The translations under genes and the position numbers were made by a program. The notes under the pieces were generated by a model, which saw nothing but the letters and a program-made list of their open reading frames with translations, had not been told where the DNA came from and did no database searches. DNA of 23,003 nucleotides, taken from assembly GCA_041750795.1 (NCBI GenBank), contig JBGSYQ010000480.1, positions 1 to 23,003 on the forward strand, read 5' to 3'. The stretch comes from JTS-RE94 sp041750795. GTDB lineage: Bacteria; Planctomycetota; Planctomycetia; Pirellulales; PALSA-1355. Of the stretch, positions 8,339 through 16,773 are shown in pieces. Numbering within the stretch: the first letter of the stretch is position 1; every line of letters begins with the position of its first letter.

Positions 8339-9292
8339 TCAACTCACGACGAAGAAGTATCGCGTCAGGTGGTAGAACACCGGTGCGGCGAAGCAGATCG
8401 AGTCGATGCGATCGAGCACGCCACCGTGGCCGACCACCAGCGTGCCATAGTCTTTGACGCCGCGGTCGCGTTTGATGGCCGACATGGTCATGCCGCCGGC
8501 AGATCCCATGATCGCCACGATCAACGACATGGCTGCGGCCTGCCAGGGCTCGAACGGCGTGGCCCACCATAGCGCCATGCCCACCAGCGTGGTGCTCGCC
8601 GCGCCGCCAAAGAAGCCCTCCCAGGTGCGGCTGGGGCTGATCGAGGGCGTAATCACGTGCTGCCCGAGCAGTTTGCCCCAGGCGTATTGCAAAACGTCGT
8701 TGAGCTGCACCACCAGCACGAAGAAGAACAACAGCCGCGGACCTTGCCCCTCGAAGCCGGCGATCTTCAGGCTCAGCAGCGCGGGAGCATGGCTCAAGCA
8801 GTACACGCAAATCATCAAGCCGGCTTGGATCTTGGCCGTCCGCTCGAGAAACCGCTTGTAGTCGCCGGCCAGCGCCACCCGCGCCGGAATGAACAGGAAG
8901 GCGTACACCGGAATCAGCACGGTAAACAAGCCGTAGTAGGCCGTGCCCATGCCAACCAGCAGGTATTGCAGCGGTGTGAATATGAAGAATACCCAAAACA
9001 ACGTGCGGTGATCGCCCAGACGCGTCGGCGTCAGCGTGACGAACTCGCGCAGCGCCCAGAACGAAATCAGCCCAAACAGCACGACCGTAGCCACCGTGCC
9101 CAGCAAGAACGCGGCGGCCAAGATGGTACACATCAGCCACCAGGCGCGGATCCGCAGATTGAAGCTTTCGACCAGCGCCGGATTAAGTCCGATGTCGGCG
9201 GCGAATTTCAAACGCCGGCCGATCAACGTGGCCGCGGCCAGAATGGCCAATACGCCTCCCACCAGGCCGAGCGTTCGAAAGTCGAGGGACAT
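8339..9292 (-). CDS. cdsA: Phosphatidate cytidylyltransferase
   Basis: A 317-residue polytopic membrane enzyme that makes CDP-diacylglycerol from phosphatidic acid and CTP, the branch point for phospholipid synthesis. Many hydrophobic helices span the first 250 residues. SPSRTWEG (the CTP-binding region) lies before the C-terminal signature at 271-297: SAIKRDRGVKD, then GHGGVLDRID. All signature Asp, Lys and His residues are present. The usual Pro or Gly before x-HGG is replaced by Val (TLVVGHGG), a mild deviation. The start ATG at 9292 lies 9 nt after the stop of the upstream acyltransferase gene. The two form an operon that carries out consecutive steps: lysophosphatidate acylation, then CDP activation. 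Confidence 0.93.
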   Translation of the reverse strand: MSLDFRTLGLVGGVLAILAAATLIGRRLKFAADIGLNPALVESFNLRIRAWWLMCTILAAAFLLGTVATVVLFGLISFWALREFVTLTPTRLGDHRTLFWVFFIFTPLQYLLVGMGTAYYGLFTVLIPVYAFLFIPARVALAGDYKRFLERTAKIQAGLMICVYCLSHAPALLSLKIAGFEGQGPRLLFFFVLVVQLNDVLQYAWGKLLGQHVITPSISPSRTWEGFFGGAASTTLVGMALWWATPFEPWQAAAMSLIVAIMGSAGGMTMSAIKRDRGVKDYGTLVVGHGGVLDRIDSICFAAPVFYHLTRYFFVVS

Positions 9293-9301
9293 GGGGGGCG
9301 C

Positions 9302-9907
9302 CTATGCTTCCAGTTCCTTGAGTCGTTGGACCGCGCCACGCGCTCGTTCCAGAAACTCGGTCTTCGGCTCGCCGCTTTCCAGCCAGATCGGCGGTCCAAA
9401 CGTCACCAGGCTCAACAGGGGCACCGGCAGAAATTCACCGCGCGGCAGCACCCGGTTCAGATTATCGATGTGAACCGGCACCAATTCCAGGTCGGGCCGC
9501 TTTTTTGCCAGATAATACAGCCCGCTCTTGAATTCGCCGATTTCCGCCTCGGGATTGCGGCTGCCCTCGGGAAACACGATCAGCGACTGCCGGTCGCCGA
9601 TCTCTCGCAGCATCATGTCGACCGGGCTCTGGTGCACCTTGATGACTCGGCGATCGATCAACAGGGCGTTGAAAGTCCGGGCCATGTAACGGCGCACGAC
9701 CCCTTTCTCCCAATAGTCCTTGGCGGCCACCGGCCGCGTGATCCGTCGCAGCTCGGTTGGCAGCGAAGCCCACAGCACGATCGCGTCCAGGTGGCTCGTG
9801 TGATTGGCAAAGTAAACCCGTTGGCACAGATCGGGCTGACAATCGATCCAGCGCACGCTCGCACCGCTCAGAACGCGAGCAATGATGGCTAACAAGGTGC
9901 TGGTCAT
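9302..9907 (-). CDS. PlsC-type 1-acylglycerol-3-phosphate acyltransferase family protein
   Basis: A 201-residue acyltransferase of the PlsC/LPLAT family. The catalytic H-x4-D motif is NHTSHLD with H36 and D41. The substrate-binding EGSR motif is FPEGSRN (114-117). VPVHIDN and the hydrophobic FLPVPLLSLVTFGPPI follow, as usual. It should acylate lysophosphatidic acid to phosphatidic acid, the substrate of the CdsA encoded 9 nt downstream. I set the start at 9907 (ATG, MTSTLLAI), which gives a hydrophobic N-terminus of normal length. The open frame extends 94 codons further upstream, but that part is Arg/Pro-rich and does not resemble the family. At 201 residues it is shorter than typical PlsC, but both motifs are intact. 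The acceptor could differ, for example another lysophospholipid. Confidence 0.85.
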   Translation of the reverse strand: MTSTLLAIIARVLSGASVRWIDCQPDLCQRVYFANHTSHLDAIVLWASLPTELRRITRPVAAKDYWEKGVVRRYMARTFNALLIDRRVIKVHQSPVDMMLREIGDRQSLIVFPEGSRNPEAEIGEFKSGLYYLAKKRPDLELVPVHIDNLNRVLPRGEFLPVPLLSLVTFGPPIWLESGEPKTEFLERARGAVQRLKELEA

Positions 9908-10373
9908 CGAAGGTCTGTTTTTCCCAGGATTGCTCGCATCACTCGCGGCGCCAGGCTGCCGCGCCCCCTGGCGCGCACGAGTGCGAGGCTGGCTCGGGGG
10001 TGTGCTCGACCCGCGTCGCCGAGCGTTTCGAGGTGACCGCGTGGTTGGCGGCCCACGCGGAGGGCCATCCGGCCGGCAGTACAAAACTTGCCAGTCGAAT
10101 AATAGCTTTCGAAGCGGCCGGCCGCAAAGGCACGCGATTCGGCCCCTAAAACCGGCGATTCCTCGCCAAAACGGGCGTGTCGCTGCCATCCCGTCGCACG
10201 GTTCCCCTTGGCCCGATCCCTGCGAGTCGGTCTCTTAGTAGCCAACCGGCCGCGTGCGGACACAACAGCGTCCTCGTTCGGTCAACGCGGCTGCCGCGCG
10301 GGACAGTTTACCGCTACAATCGGCCCTTTCTGCGGCTCGCTTCGCCGTGCGTCGCTCTTGCTGAGGTTATTCC
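9908..10373. other. Divergent intergenic region (466 bp)
   Basis: The region lies between the acyltransferase gene (- strand) and the sulfatase-like gene (+ strand). Frames on both strands are open for stretches, but their translations are Arg/Pro-rich and look like GC-driven artefacts, so I call no gene. It contains a 12-bp palindrome GCGGCCGGCCGC near 10114 and a TACAAT hexamer (10315-10320), 54 nt before the GTG start at 10374. No matching -35 box is evident. A GAGG motif about 9 nt before 10374 is the likely ribosome-binding site. I see no RNA gene. Confidence 0.45.
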
Positions 10374-11597
10374 GTGTCGTGCAGAAACGTGATCGTCGTC
10401 GTGGTCGATCGGCTCCATGCGGGCATGCTCGGCGCATACGGAAATAGCTGGATCCAAACGGGCCATTTCGATCAGCTTGCCAGTGAGTCGTTCCTGTTCG
10501 ATCAGGCCTATCTGGAAGACCCGCGACTGGACGCGATCTATCGCGCCTATTGGCTGGCCGAGCACGCCGCGCGTGCCGCTGCGCCTGCTGGTGCCGCGGC
10601 CAGCCTTCCGCAATTGGTCGGCGCCGCCGGTTGGCACACAGCGCTTGTGACCGATGAGCCCGAGTTGTGGAACTATGCGCCGGCTGCGATGTTTGCCGAG
10701 CGGCATTTCGTCGAGATGCCGGACGTTCATGCTGTGGCGGCCGACGCGTCCGAAACCCAAATGGCGCGGTTGTTCATGGCCGCGACCCAATGGCTCGCAG
10801 CGCCGCCCGAGCCGTTTTGTCTGTGGGTTCACGCCCGCGGCATGAGCGGACCTTGGGACGCGCCGTCAGAGCTGCGCGCGCAGTATGCCGAAGACGAGGA
10901 CCCCGCGCCACCCGATTTCGTCGACGTGCCGGATCGCTGGCTAGCGGAAAAATACGATCCCGACGAATTGCTGGGGATTGCACACGCATACGCCGGTCAG
11001 GTCTCGCTGTTGGATCTGTGCCTGGGAGCGCTGGCCGACCACTTGGACGAAACGGGACTGGCGGGCAACACGCTATGGACCCTTACGTCGGCGCGAGGGT
11101 TTCCGTTGGGCGAGCACCGGCGCATCGGCCGCTGCGACGAAGCGCTCTACAATGAGACGGTGCAAGTCCCTTGGTTGATGCGTTTTCCCGACGGGCTAGG
11201 ACGCATGGCGCGCAGCCAAGCGCTGGTCGTGCCCTCCGATTTTCCGGGCACGCTCTTGGATTGGCTGGCGCTGGAGCCCGCCGCATTGCCCGGTGGACGC
11301 GCTACGAGCCTGTTGCCGATCGTCCGCGGCGAGCAAGATGCGCTGCGCGACCACGTGCGCATGCTCTCCAGCCGCGAGCGCGCCATTCGCACGCGCGCCT
11401 GGTTCCTGCGGCAGGCGGACGACGAGCCGGCCGAACTCTACGCCAAGCCGGGCGACCGCTGGGAAGTCAACGAAGCGTCCCGGCTGTGCGACGACGTCGT
11501 GGAAGGCTTGCAGCATGCATTGCAAGCAGGCGAGCAAGCGGGCGATGAAGCCACGTTGCCTCCGCTGTCGGAAACGCTAATCACGGAGTGGGATTAG
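10374..11597 (+). CDS. Sulfatase-fold (alkaline phosphatase superfamily) protein with degraded active site
   Basis: A 407-residue cytoplasmic protein (no signal peptide) with the overall sulfatase architecture. The N-terminal strand is NVIVVVVDRLHAGMLGAYG. The C-terminal metal-site region reads TSARGFPLGEHRRIGRCDEA (238-257), then YNETVQVPWLMRFPDG. Key residues are missing. The usual metal-binding DD near the N-terminus is DR. No C/S-x-P-x-R formylglycine motif follows FLFDQAY. The conserved TSDHG is TSARG. It is therefore probably a catalytically dead member, or one with changed chemistry. The start is the GTG at 10374, preceded by GAGG. A start further inside would remove the first beta strand. 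It lies 293 bp upstream of the giant secreted glycosidase-like gene on the same strand. A functional link is possible but unproven. Confidence 0.75.
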   Translation: MSCRNVIVVVVDRLHAGMLGAYGNSWIQTGHFDQLASESFLFDQAYLEDPRLDAIYRAYWLAEHAARAAAPAGAAASLPQLVGAAGWHTALVTDEPELWNYAPAAMFAERHFVEMPDVHAVAADASETQMARLFMAATQWLAAPPEPFCLWVHARGMSGPWDAPSELRAQYAEDEDPAPPDFVDVPDRWLAEKYDPDELLGIAHAYAGQVSLLDLCLGALADHLDETGLAGNTLWTLTSARGFPLGEHRRIGRCDEALYNETVQVPWLMRFPDGLGRMARSQALVVPSDFPGTLLDWLALEPAALPGGRATSLLPIVRGEQDALRDHVRMLSSRERAIRTRAWFLRQADDEPAELYAKPGDRWEVNEASRLCDDVVEGLQHALQAGEQAGDEATLPPLSETLITEWD

Positions 11598-11750
11598 CGC
11601 ATTCTTCGTAGTCGACCCCGTCCCTCGAAATCTGGCGCGTTATGAGACGTCACTGCTCGCAGCTAGTGTGCTGGCGATCATTGTCGCAACGGCGCGTGCG
11701 ATCGCCCTTGCACTCACGTTGGCGCACGCTGCTTGGTGCACGCCCGTCGC

Positions 11751-11771
11751 GCCGCCGGTGCTAGCGGCGGC
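11751..11771 (+). terminator. GC-rich hairpin downstream of sulfatase-like gene
   Basis: A perfect 7-bp stem (GCCGCCG at 11751-11757, CGGCGGC at 11765-11771) with a 7-nt loop lies about 150 bp after the stop of the sulfatase-like gene. No U-tract follows directly, so it is only a candidate terminator or attenuator. The rest of the 293-bp gap (11598-11890) holds no gene that I can support. Confidence 0.3.
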
Positions 11772-11826
11772 AAACGTTGGGCTCGATTGTGTTTAATTCG
11801 GCATAGAGCGCCCTGCGGACCCTCGA

Positions 11827-11832
11827 TATAAT
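11827..11832 (+). promoter_or_regulatory. Possible -10 box (TATAAT) for the giant secreted protein gene
   Basis: A perfect TATAAT hexamer in GC-rich surroundings, 58 nt upstream of the ATG at 11891. No good -35 hexamer lies 16-18 nt upstream, so this is suggestive only. Confidence 0.28.
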
Positions 11833-11890
11833 CGCGACCCCTTCGTGGGGAATCTCTTGTAGTGTCAACGACTTAACGCGTCAGGCTCCG

Positions 11891-14800
11891 ATGATCGGAC
11901 AAGGATGTCCGTACGCATCGCGCGCAACGACTGCGCAACGTGCCAGGCTCTCGTTCTGGCTGTGTCGCGTTGCGCTGTTGGCAATGCTCTGCCTGACGGG
12001 TTCGCGCTTGCTCGCGGCGGACACGACCATGCGACTGCGCATCGCGTGGGGCGGTGGCGCGGAGCGCATCTGGCACGGATCGATTCGCTTGAGCCAAGGC
12101 ACGTTTTCCGAGTTGCAAGCTCTGGGCATCGAGGCCAATGAGCCAGGCGCCATCTGGCTTGCACCCGAAGGCATCCTGATTCGCGAGCCGAGCGTGCGCG
12201 CGTACGATGGCATCGACGTGCTGATCACCGCCGAGCTCGAGTCGCGGCTCACCGTCACCTTGGCCGACGAGACGTCGAACATCAGCAAGACGATCGAAGT
12301 GCCGTTGCGCGACCTGGTCCGCCAATCGCATTCCAGCACACTCGATTCCGCCGACAACCGCCTGCTCGTCACGCGCTCGCCGGGTGACCGCTTGCGCGTC
12401 ACGTGCCACCGCGACCACCTGGTGTTTTCGCCCGGCGAAATGTTCAAGTTCGAGTTGGCGGCGCACCTGGTCGACGGCACGGCGGCCGGATATCGCTACG
12501 CCGCGACCATTACCACCAGCCCCGGCGGACAGCGCGTGTGGTCCGAAGAGTATCAAGCGGGGCAGGAGAGCACCGAAACGACGGTGACGATTCGCGTACC
12601 GGATTTCGAGGGCGTGTTCGACCTGACGTTGGCGGCGGTGCCCACGCGACTGCGCGACCGGTTGGTGCCGAAAAAAACGCTGGCGGAACGGAAGCTGCAG
12701 TTCGTAGTGGTGGCGGACACGGCGCCGGAAGACCCGAGCGCCGGCACGCTGGCGCGCGTCGTGGAGATCAATCCCATGTCGCCGCGTTGGTGGGAGCGAT
12801 TGGGAAATATTCCGCTGGTGCCCGGTTTGCGTAGAGGTCCGCTGGGCAATGGCCAGAGCGCCGTCTGGGAGCATCCGACGCTGGGACCGTTGATCCAGCT
12901 TGGTCCCGGGGGCTCGGAACCGAATATTGCCTGGGAGGCGTATCCACTTCCTATCGCGCGACCCGGCCTGGCCCACGTGCTGGAAATCGAATACCCTAGC
13001 GACGTGCCGCAGGCCATGGGCTTCAGCCTGATCGAGCCCAACGCCGCAGGTTCGGTAATGCCCATCGGGTTGGACTCGGGGGTGTATGTGTCGGAAGAGG
13101 CGGCCGGCAATCCGCCGCGAATGGCCAGGCACCGGATCGTCTTCTGGCCGCGCACCAAGTCGCCGCTGCTGTTGATTACCAATCGCCGCGAAGGCTCGCG
13201 CGCCGTATACGGCAGGATCGCAGTCAGCAGCGCCGCGCAATCGCAGTTTCCCGCGCTCCCCCTGGTGCGGACCGAAGCGGCCGGGTCGCTGGGGCCGGCA
13301 TTCGCCGACAGCCAGCCCGGCGGGCGATTGTGGGCCGGATATCTCGATCGTCCGCTGTTCAGCGAAAACTTCTCGGCCCCCGAAGCACTCGACGCCAGCA
13401 GCAAACGGAGCCTCGACGATTGGAACACGATGTACCATGGCGGCATTCGCTTGGCGCGGTACTTGAAGTACGTCGGCTATGGCGGACTGATGATGTCGGT
13501 CTATGCCGACGGCAGCACGATCTATCCCAGCCACTTTCTCGAGCCGACGCCGCGATACGACACCGGCGTGTTCTTCGGAACGGCGCAAGATCCGCTGCGC
13601 AAGGACACGCTCGAACTGATGTTCCGCGTGTTCGACCGCGAGGGATTGGTGCTCATACCGGCGCTGCACTTCGCCTCCCCGCTGCCAGAGCTCGAAGCGC
13701 TCAAGCACGCCGGAGGTCCCGCAGCGGACGGCCTCGAGTGGATCGGCGCCGACGGGCAGACCTGGCTGGCGCGCAACGCACCGCGGCAAGGCCTGGCCCC
13801 TTACTACAACCTGCTGCATCCGCGCGTGCAAGCGGCCATGCTCAATGTCGTGCGTGAAGCGGCGGAGCGCTACGCCGCACACTCGTCGTTCGGCGGTCTG
13901 GCCCTGCAACTTTCGGCCGATGGCTTTGCGCAACTGCCGGGCGACGAATGGGGCTTCGACGATCAAACCATTGCGCGCTTCGAGACAGACACCAAGACGC
14001 GTATTCCAGGCAGCGGCGCCGACCGTTTTGCCGAACGCGCCAAGCACTTGCTGGGCGCAGGCCGCCAGCGCTGGCTCGCCTGGCGCGCCGAGCAGGTCGA
14101 AGCGTTCCACCACCGGCTGCGAAACGAAATCGCCTCGCTGCGACCGGAAGCACGGCTCTACCTGGCCGGCAGCACGATGCTCGAAGGCCGCAAAACGCAG
14201 TCTCGCCTGCGTCCCACCTTGCCCAAGCGCGCCAAGCTCGACGATGCGCTGATGGAGTTGGGCATCCGCGCGCAGGCCTATCAAAACGACCCGCAGATCG
14301 TGCTGCTGCGGCCCCAACACTTGAAGCCGGTGGCCGGTCCCCTGCCCGCCCAGGCCGCCGATCTGGAAATCAATCTCGCTCCGGAAATGGACAAGCTGTA
14401 CGAGAGCACCGGGCATCCCGGCAGCCTGTTCTACCACGAGCCGCAAAAGGCGCGGCTCACCAGCTTCGATCTGAAGAGCCCGTTCGGCGCCGCCAAGACG
14501 TACACCTGGCTGGTCTCGCAGATGTCGCCCGCCAACGACCGCAACCGGCGGCGGTTCGTACACGCCTTGGCCACGCTCGATGCGCACGTCATGTTCGACG
14601 GCGGTTGGCTGCTGCCCTTGGGACAGGAGGAAGCGTTGCGCCCCTTGATCGGCGTCTTTCGCGAGTTGCCCAGCGAGCCGTTTCAAACCGTGATTGCCCC
14701 GACGCAGCCCGTCACGATTCGCAAGCTGAGCCATGCCGACCAAACGTATGTTTATCTCGTCAACGACTCACCTTGGCCGGCCAACGTCACGATGTTCATC

Positions 14801-15781
14801 GATGGTCCGCCCGGCATGACGTTCGAAGCGCTCGGCGCCGGCACTGGTTCCGGCGCACTAGCTCCGGGCATGGGAGGCACCACCTGGAACGTCTCGCTCG
14901 GGCCGTACGACCTGGTGGCGGCGCGATTCTCATCGGCCACGGTGCAGCTTCGCAACCCGCAGGTCTTTGTCGGAGACCAGGTGCGGCGACAGCTTCAAGA
15001 GCGGATCCAGGATCTGGGCGCGTGCGTGCGCGCGCTGCAAGATCCGCCCCCCATGGCCGCGCTCGACAACGCCGATTTCGAGGCCGTGCCGCAAGGCGAC
15101 GAAATACCCGGTTGGACGCCCACCCTCGGCATGGGCTGCCAGGTCGCGATCGATCCGACTCAGCACCACAGCGGCGCTCAGTCGGTGAAGCTGGTCAGCA
15201 TCGGTCAGCCCGCCACGATCACCAGCGCACCGTTCGTGCCGCCGACGACGGGCCGGATCGCCGTTCACATGCAATTGCGCGGGGGCGCCGCGGGACGACC
15301 GTCGGTGAAGATTTCGCTGGAAGGACAGTTGGCCGACGGCCAATTCGCGCCCTATGGCGTCATTCCTGCCGCTGCGGCGTCGGAGGCTACCTTAGGTTGG
15401 GTGCGCTACAGCTTTCCGGTGGATGACGTGCCGAGCGAAGGTCTCTCGACATTGCGAGTGCGCTTCGACCTGGTTTCCGCCGGTGAACTCTGGATCGACG
15501 ACGTGCAGGTGTTCGACCTGCCCTTCAATCCTTCCGAGCGGCTGGAGCTATCCAAGCTGATCAGCCTGGCCAGCGTCAAGTTGGAGGCAGGACAACTGGC
15601 CGATTGCGCCAGGTTGCTGGAAGGCTACTGGCCGCAGTTCCTGCTGGCCCACGTGCCGCTAACCAACACCACCGCGCCAATCGCCGAGCGCCCCGCCACG
15701 TCGCCTGCCGCAGCCGACGCGCCCAAGCCGACGATGCTCGAGAGCCTGAAAGATTACATTCCCAAGCTGCCACTGCGGTAG
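11891..15781 (+). CDS. Giant secreted protein with glycoside-hydrolase-like TIM barrel and C-terminal carbohydrate-binding-like domain
   Basis: A 1296-residue exported protein. Residues 1-43 are a signal peptide (basic start, LCRVALLAMLCL, cleavage near LLAAD). Residues about 45-460 are predicted to be beta-rich, with several Ig/jelly-roll-like segments. Residues about 480-800 contain a barrel-like section with features of family-10-like putative glycosidases: YLKYVGYGGLMMSVYADGS, LMFRVFDREGLVLIPALHF, a LHPRVQAAMLNVVREAAERY helix and the acidic LQLSADGF. Residues about 1055-1215 form a CBM4/9-like beta-sandwich (ADFEAV near its start, GWTP, HHSGAQSVKLVS, LWIDDVQVFDL near its end). The last 80 residues are helical. 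It probably acts on an extracellular or periplasmic polysaccharide. No catalytic pair can be assigned with confidence. No strong ribosome-binding site precedes 11891, but the signal peptide supports this start. Confidence 0.7.
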   Translation: MIGQGCPYASRATTAQRARLSFWLCRVALLAMLCLTGSRLLAADTTMRLRIAWGGGAERIWHGSIRLSQGTFSELQALGIEANEPGAIWLAPEGILIREPSVRAYDGIDVLITAELESRLTVTLADETSNISKTIEVPLRDLVRQSHSSTLDSADNRLLVTRSPGDRLRVTCHRDHLVFSPGEMFKFELAAHLVDGTAAGYRYAATITTSPGGQRVWSEEYQAGQESTETTVTIRVPDFEGVFDLTLAAVPTRLRDRLVPKKTLAERKLQFVVVADTAPEDPSAGTLARVVEINPMSPRWWERLGNIPLVPGLRRGPLGNGQSAVWEHPTLGPLIQLGPGGSEPNIAWEAYPLPIARPGLAHVLEIEYPSDVPQAMGFSLIEPNAAGSVMPIGLDSGVYVSEEAAGNPPRMARHRIVFWPRTKSPLLLITNRREGSRAVYGRIAVSSAAQSQFPALPLVRTEAAGSLGPAFADSQPGGRLWAGYLDRPLFSENFSAPEALDASSKRSLDDWNTMYHGGIRLARYLKYVGYGGLMMSVYADGSTIYPSHFLEPTPRYDTGVFFGTAQDPLRKDTLELMFRVFDREGLVLIPALHFASPLPELEALKHAGGPAADGLEWIGADGQTWLARNAPRQGLAPYYNLLHPRVQAAMLNVVREAAERYAAHSSFGGLALQLSADGFAQLPGDEWGFDDQTIARFETDTKTRIPGSGADRFAERAKHLLGAGRQRWLAWRAEQVEAFHHRLRNEIASLRPEARLYLAGSTMLEGRKTQSRLRPTLPKRAKLDDALMELGIRAQAYQNDPQIVLLRPQHLKPVAGPLPAQAADLEINLAPEMDKLYESTGHPGSLFYHEPQKARLTSFDLKSPFGAAKTYTWLVSQMSPANDRNRRRFVHALATLDAHVMFDGGWLLPLGQEEALRPLIGVFRELPSEPFQTVIAPTQPVTIRKLSHADQTYVYLVNDSPWPANVTMFIDGPPGMTFEALGAGTGSGALAPGMGGTTWNVSLGPYDLVAARFSSATVQLRNPQVFVGDQVRRQLQERIQDLGACVRALQDPPPMAALDNADFEAVPQGDEIPGWTPTLGMGCQVAIDPTQHHSGAQSVKLVSIGQPATITSAPFVPPTTGRIAVHMQLRGGAAGRPSVKISLEGQLADGQFAPYGVIPAAAASEATLGWVRYSFPVDDVPSEGLSTLRVRFDLVSAGELWIDDVQVFDLPFNPSERLELSKLISLASVKLEAGQLADCARLLEGYWPQFLLAHVPLTNTTAPIAERPATSPAAADAPKPTMLESLKDYIPKLPLR

Positions 15782-15810
15782 CGCCGGCGCCTCGGATCAG
15801 CCTTCGGCAG

Positions 15811-16155
15811 CTACCCTGGCGGCCAGCTCATTTGCCGGCCGCCGATCAGGTGGAAGTGCAGGTGGTCGACGGACTGGCCGCCGTGCGGACCGCAATTGAC
15901 GACCACGCGGTACCCGCTGTCCAGTTGCAGTTGCTTCGCCAGCGTGCGAATGACCACCAGCAAGTGACCCACTAGCGGCGCGTCCTCGTCGGCAATCTCG
16001 CCGATCGATGAGATCTCTTTTTTCGGAATCACGATCACGTGTACCGGCGCTTGCGGCGCGACGTCGTGAAACGCCAGGCACTGCTCGTCCTGATAAACGA
16101 TCTTCGCGGGAAGCTCGCCGTCGATGATCCGCTTGAAAACGGTCTTCTCGGTCAT
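15811..16155 (-). CDS. HIT family protein (HinT-like)
   Basis: A 114-residue histidine-triad hydrolase. The triad is H98-L-H100-F-H102-L, preceded by VNCGPHGGQSV, and the N-terminal TVFKRIIDGELPAKIVYQD is typical of HinT/PKCI proteins. These cleave nucleoside phosphoramidates such as AMP-lysine or AMP-NH2. The start at 16155 is preferred because AAGGA lies 9 nt upstream and the first residues then match the family. An upstream start would add 15 unrelated residues. The gene lies 60 bp downstream of the Trm112-like gene on the same strand and may share its transcript. The family is certain, the cellular substrate is not. Confidence 0.92.
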   Translation of the reverse strand: MTEKTVFKRIIDGELPAKIVYQDEQCLAFHDVAPQAPVHVIVIPKKEISSIGEIADEDAPLVGHLLVVIRTLAKQLQLDSGYRVVVNCGPHGGQSVDHLHFHLIGGRQMSWPPG

Positions 16156-16215
16156 GGCCGCGGGTCCTTTGCGAGATGGCAGGGCGATCGCCGCCGACAC
16201 GATCTGAAAGTCCTG

Positions 16216-16485
16216 CTAACCGGCGGTCAGCCCTACCTGGTCGAGCGGGATGGCTTCGTCGGTCAGCAGCAGCGGAATTTCGTCGACGATCGGATAGAGC
16301 AGCGCCTGGTCGGCTCGAACCAACCCACCGGACAGGGGCTCTTGCAGGGTGCGCTCGGCTCGGTTTTTCAACTGGCCACGGGCGATGGCCGCATTGAGCC
16401 GTGCCATCAGTTCGCCGCTAGCAGCTGACAGCGGCGAACGGTCCTCGGGACAGATCAAAAGCTTCAACAGATCAGCGCGAATCAT
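16216..16485 (-). CDS. Trm112-like (UPF0434/YcaR) small protein
   Basis: An 89-residue protein that starts MIRADLLKLLICPEDRSPL and ends with LLYPIVDEIPLLLTDEAIPL. Both ends are hallmarks of the Trm112/UPF0434 family, small beta-rich partners of methyltransferases. The family often has a CPxC zinc knuckle near the N-terminus. Here C12 is present but the second cysteine is replaced (CPEDR), so zinc binding is doubtful. The middle section (about 22-55) is longer than in YcaR and helical. The start at 16485 fits the conserved N-terminus. An upstream extension would add 44 residues unlike the family. The partner protein is unknown. Confidence 0.8.
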   Translation of the reverse strand: MIRADLLKLLICPEDRSPLSAASGELMARLNAAIARGQLKNRAERTLQEPLSGGLVRADQALLYPIVDEIPLLLTDEAIPLDQVGLTAG

Positions 16486-16669
16486 GGTACGCCCGTGGGG
16501 TTTACGAACAGTCGGCAGTTTGTCGACAGGTGCCAGGTTGCATCGGTTTCCCCCCAAGGTGCCGCATTCGCAACCGTTTGGCAAGTGCCCCCCGAACGGG
16601 AATTTTCTCCTCGGCAAACTGCCGTGGTCTCAAGCACTTCCAACGCTGGCACCGATAAGAACGACGAGG

Positions 16670-16737
16670 GGCGGCGCAGTGGTTTGCGCCGCCTGCGCAA
16701 CGGAACGAGAAGGCTCGGCCCCCCGCAACTGGGCCGA
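16670..16737 (+). other. Two strong hairpins in the leader of the Tyr/Gln-rich protein gene
   Basis: The 288-bp gap between the divergent Trm112-like gene and the gene at 16774 holds two perfect stems on the + strand side. The first is 9 bp with a 6-nt loop (GGCGGCGCA at 16670-16678, TGCGCCGCC at 16685-16693). The second is 7 bp with a 9-nt loop (TCGGCCC at 16715-16721, GGGCCGA at 16731-16737). They end 36 nt before the ATG and upstream of the GGGAGG ribosome-binding site, so they probably form a structured 5' leader. No known riboswitch consensus was recognised. Confidence 0.45.
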
Positions 16738-16773
16738 TCCGGCAGACGGACACTGCTCGGGAGGGAACCCAAG

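Noticed and set aside
8262..9140. 292-codon - strand frame overlapping cdsA in another frame
   Set aside because: cdsA carries the full signature in its own frame; this translation shows no family features.
8657..9892. 411-codon + strand frame across cdsA and the acyltransferase gene
   Set aside because: Gln/His/Arg-rich antisense artefact spanning two well-supported - strand genes.
9908..10263. Open frames of about 118 codons on both strands in the intergenic region
   Set aside because: Arg/Pro-rich, no ribosome-binding site, and mutually overlapping; explained by high GC.
11873..14743. 956-codon open frame on the - strand opposite the giant secreted protein
   Set aside because: Composition is typical of antisense frames in GC-rich genes (Gln/Arg/His-rich, no domains or signal peptide), whereas the + strand frame has a signal peptide and recognisable domains.
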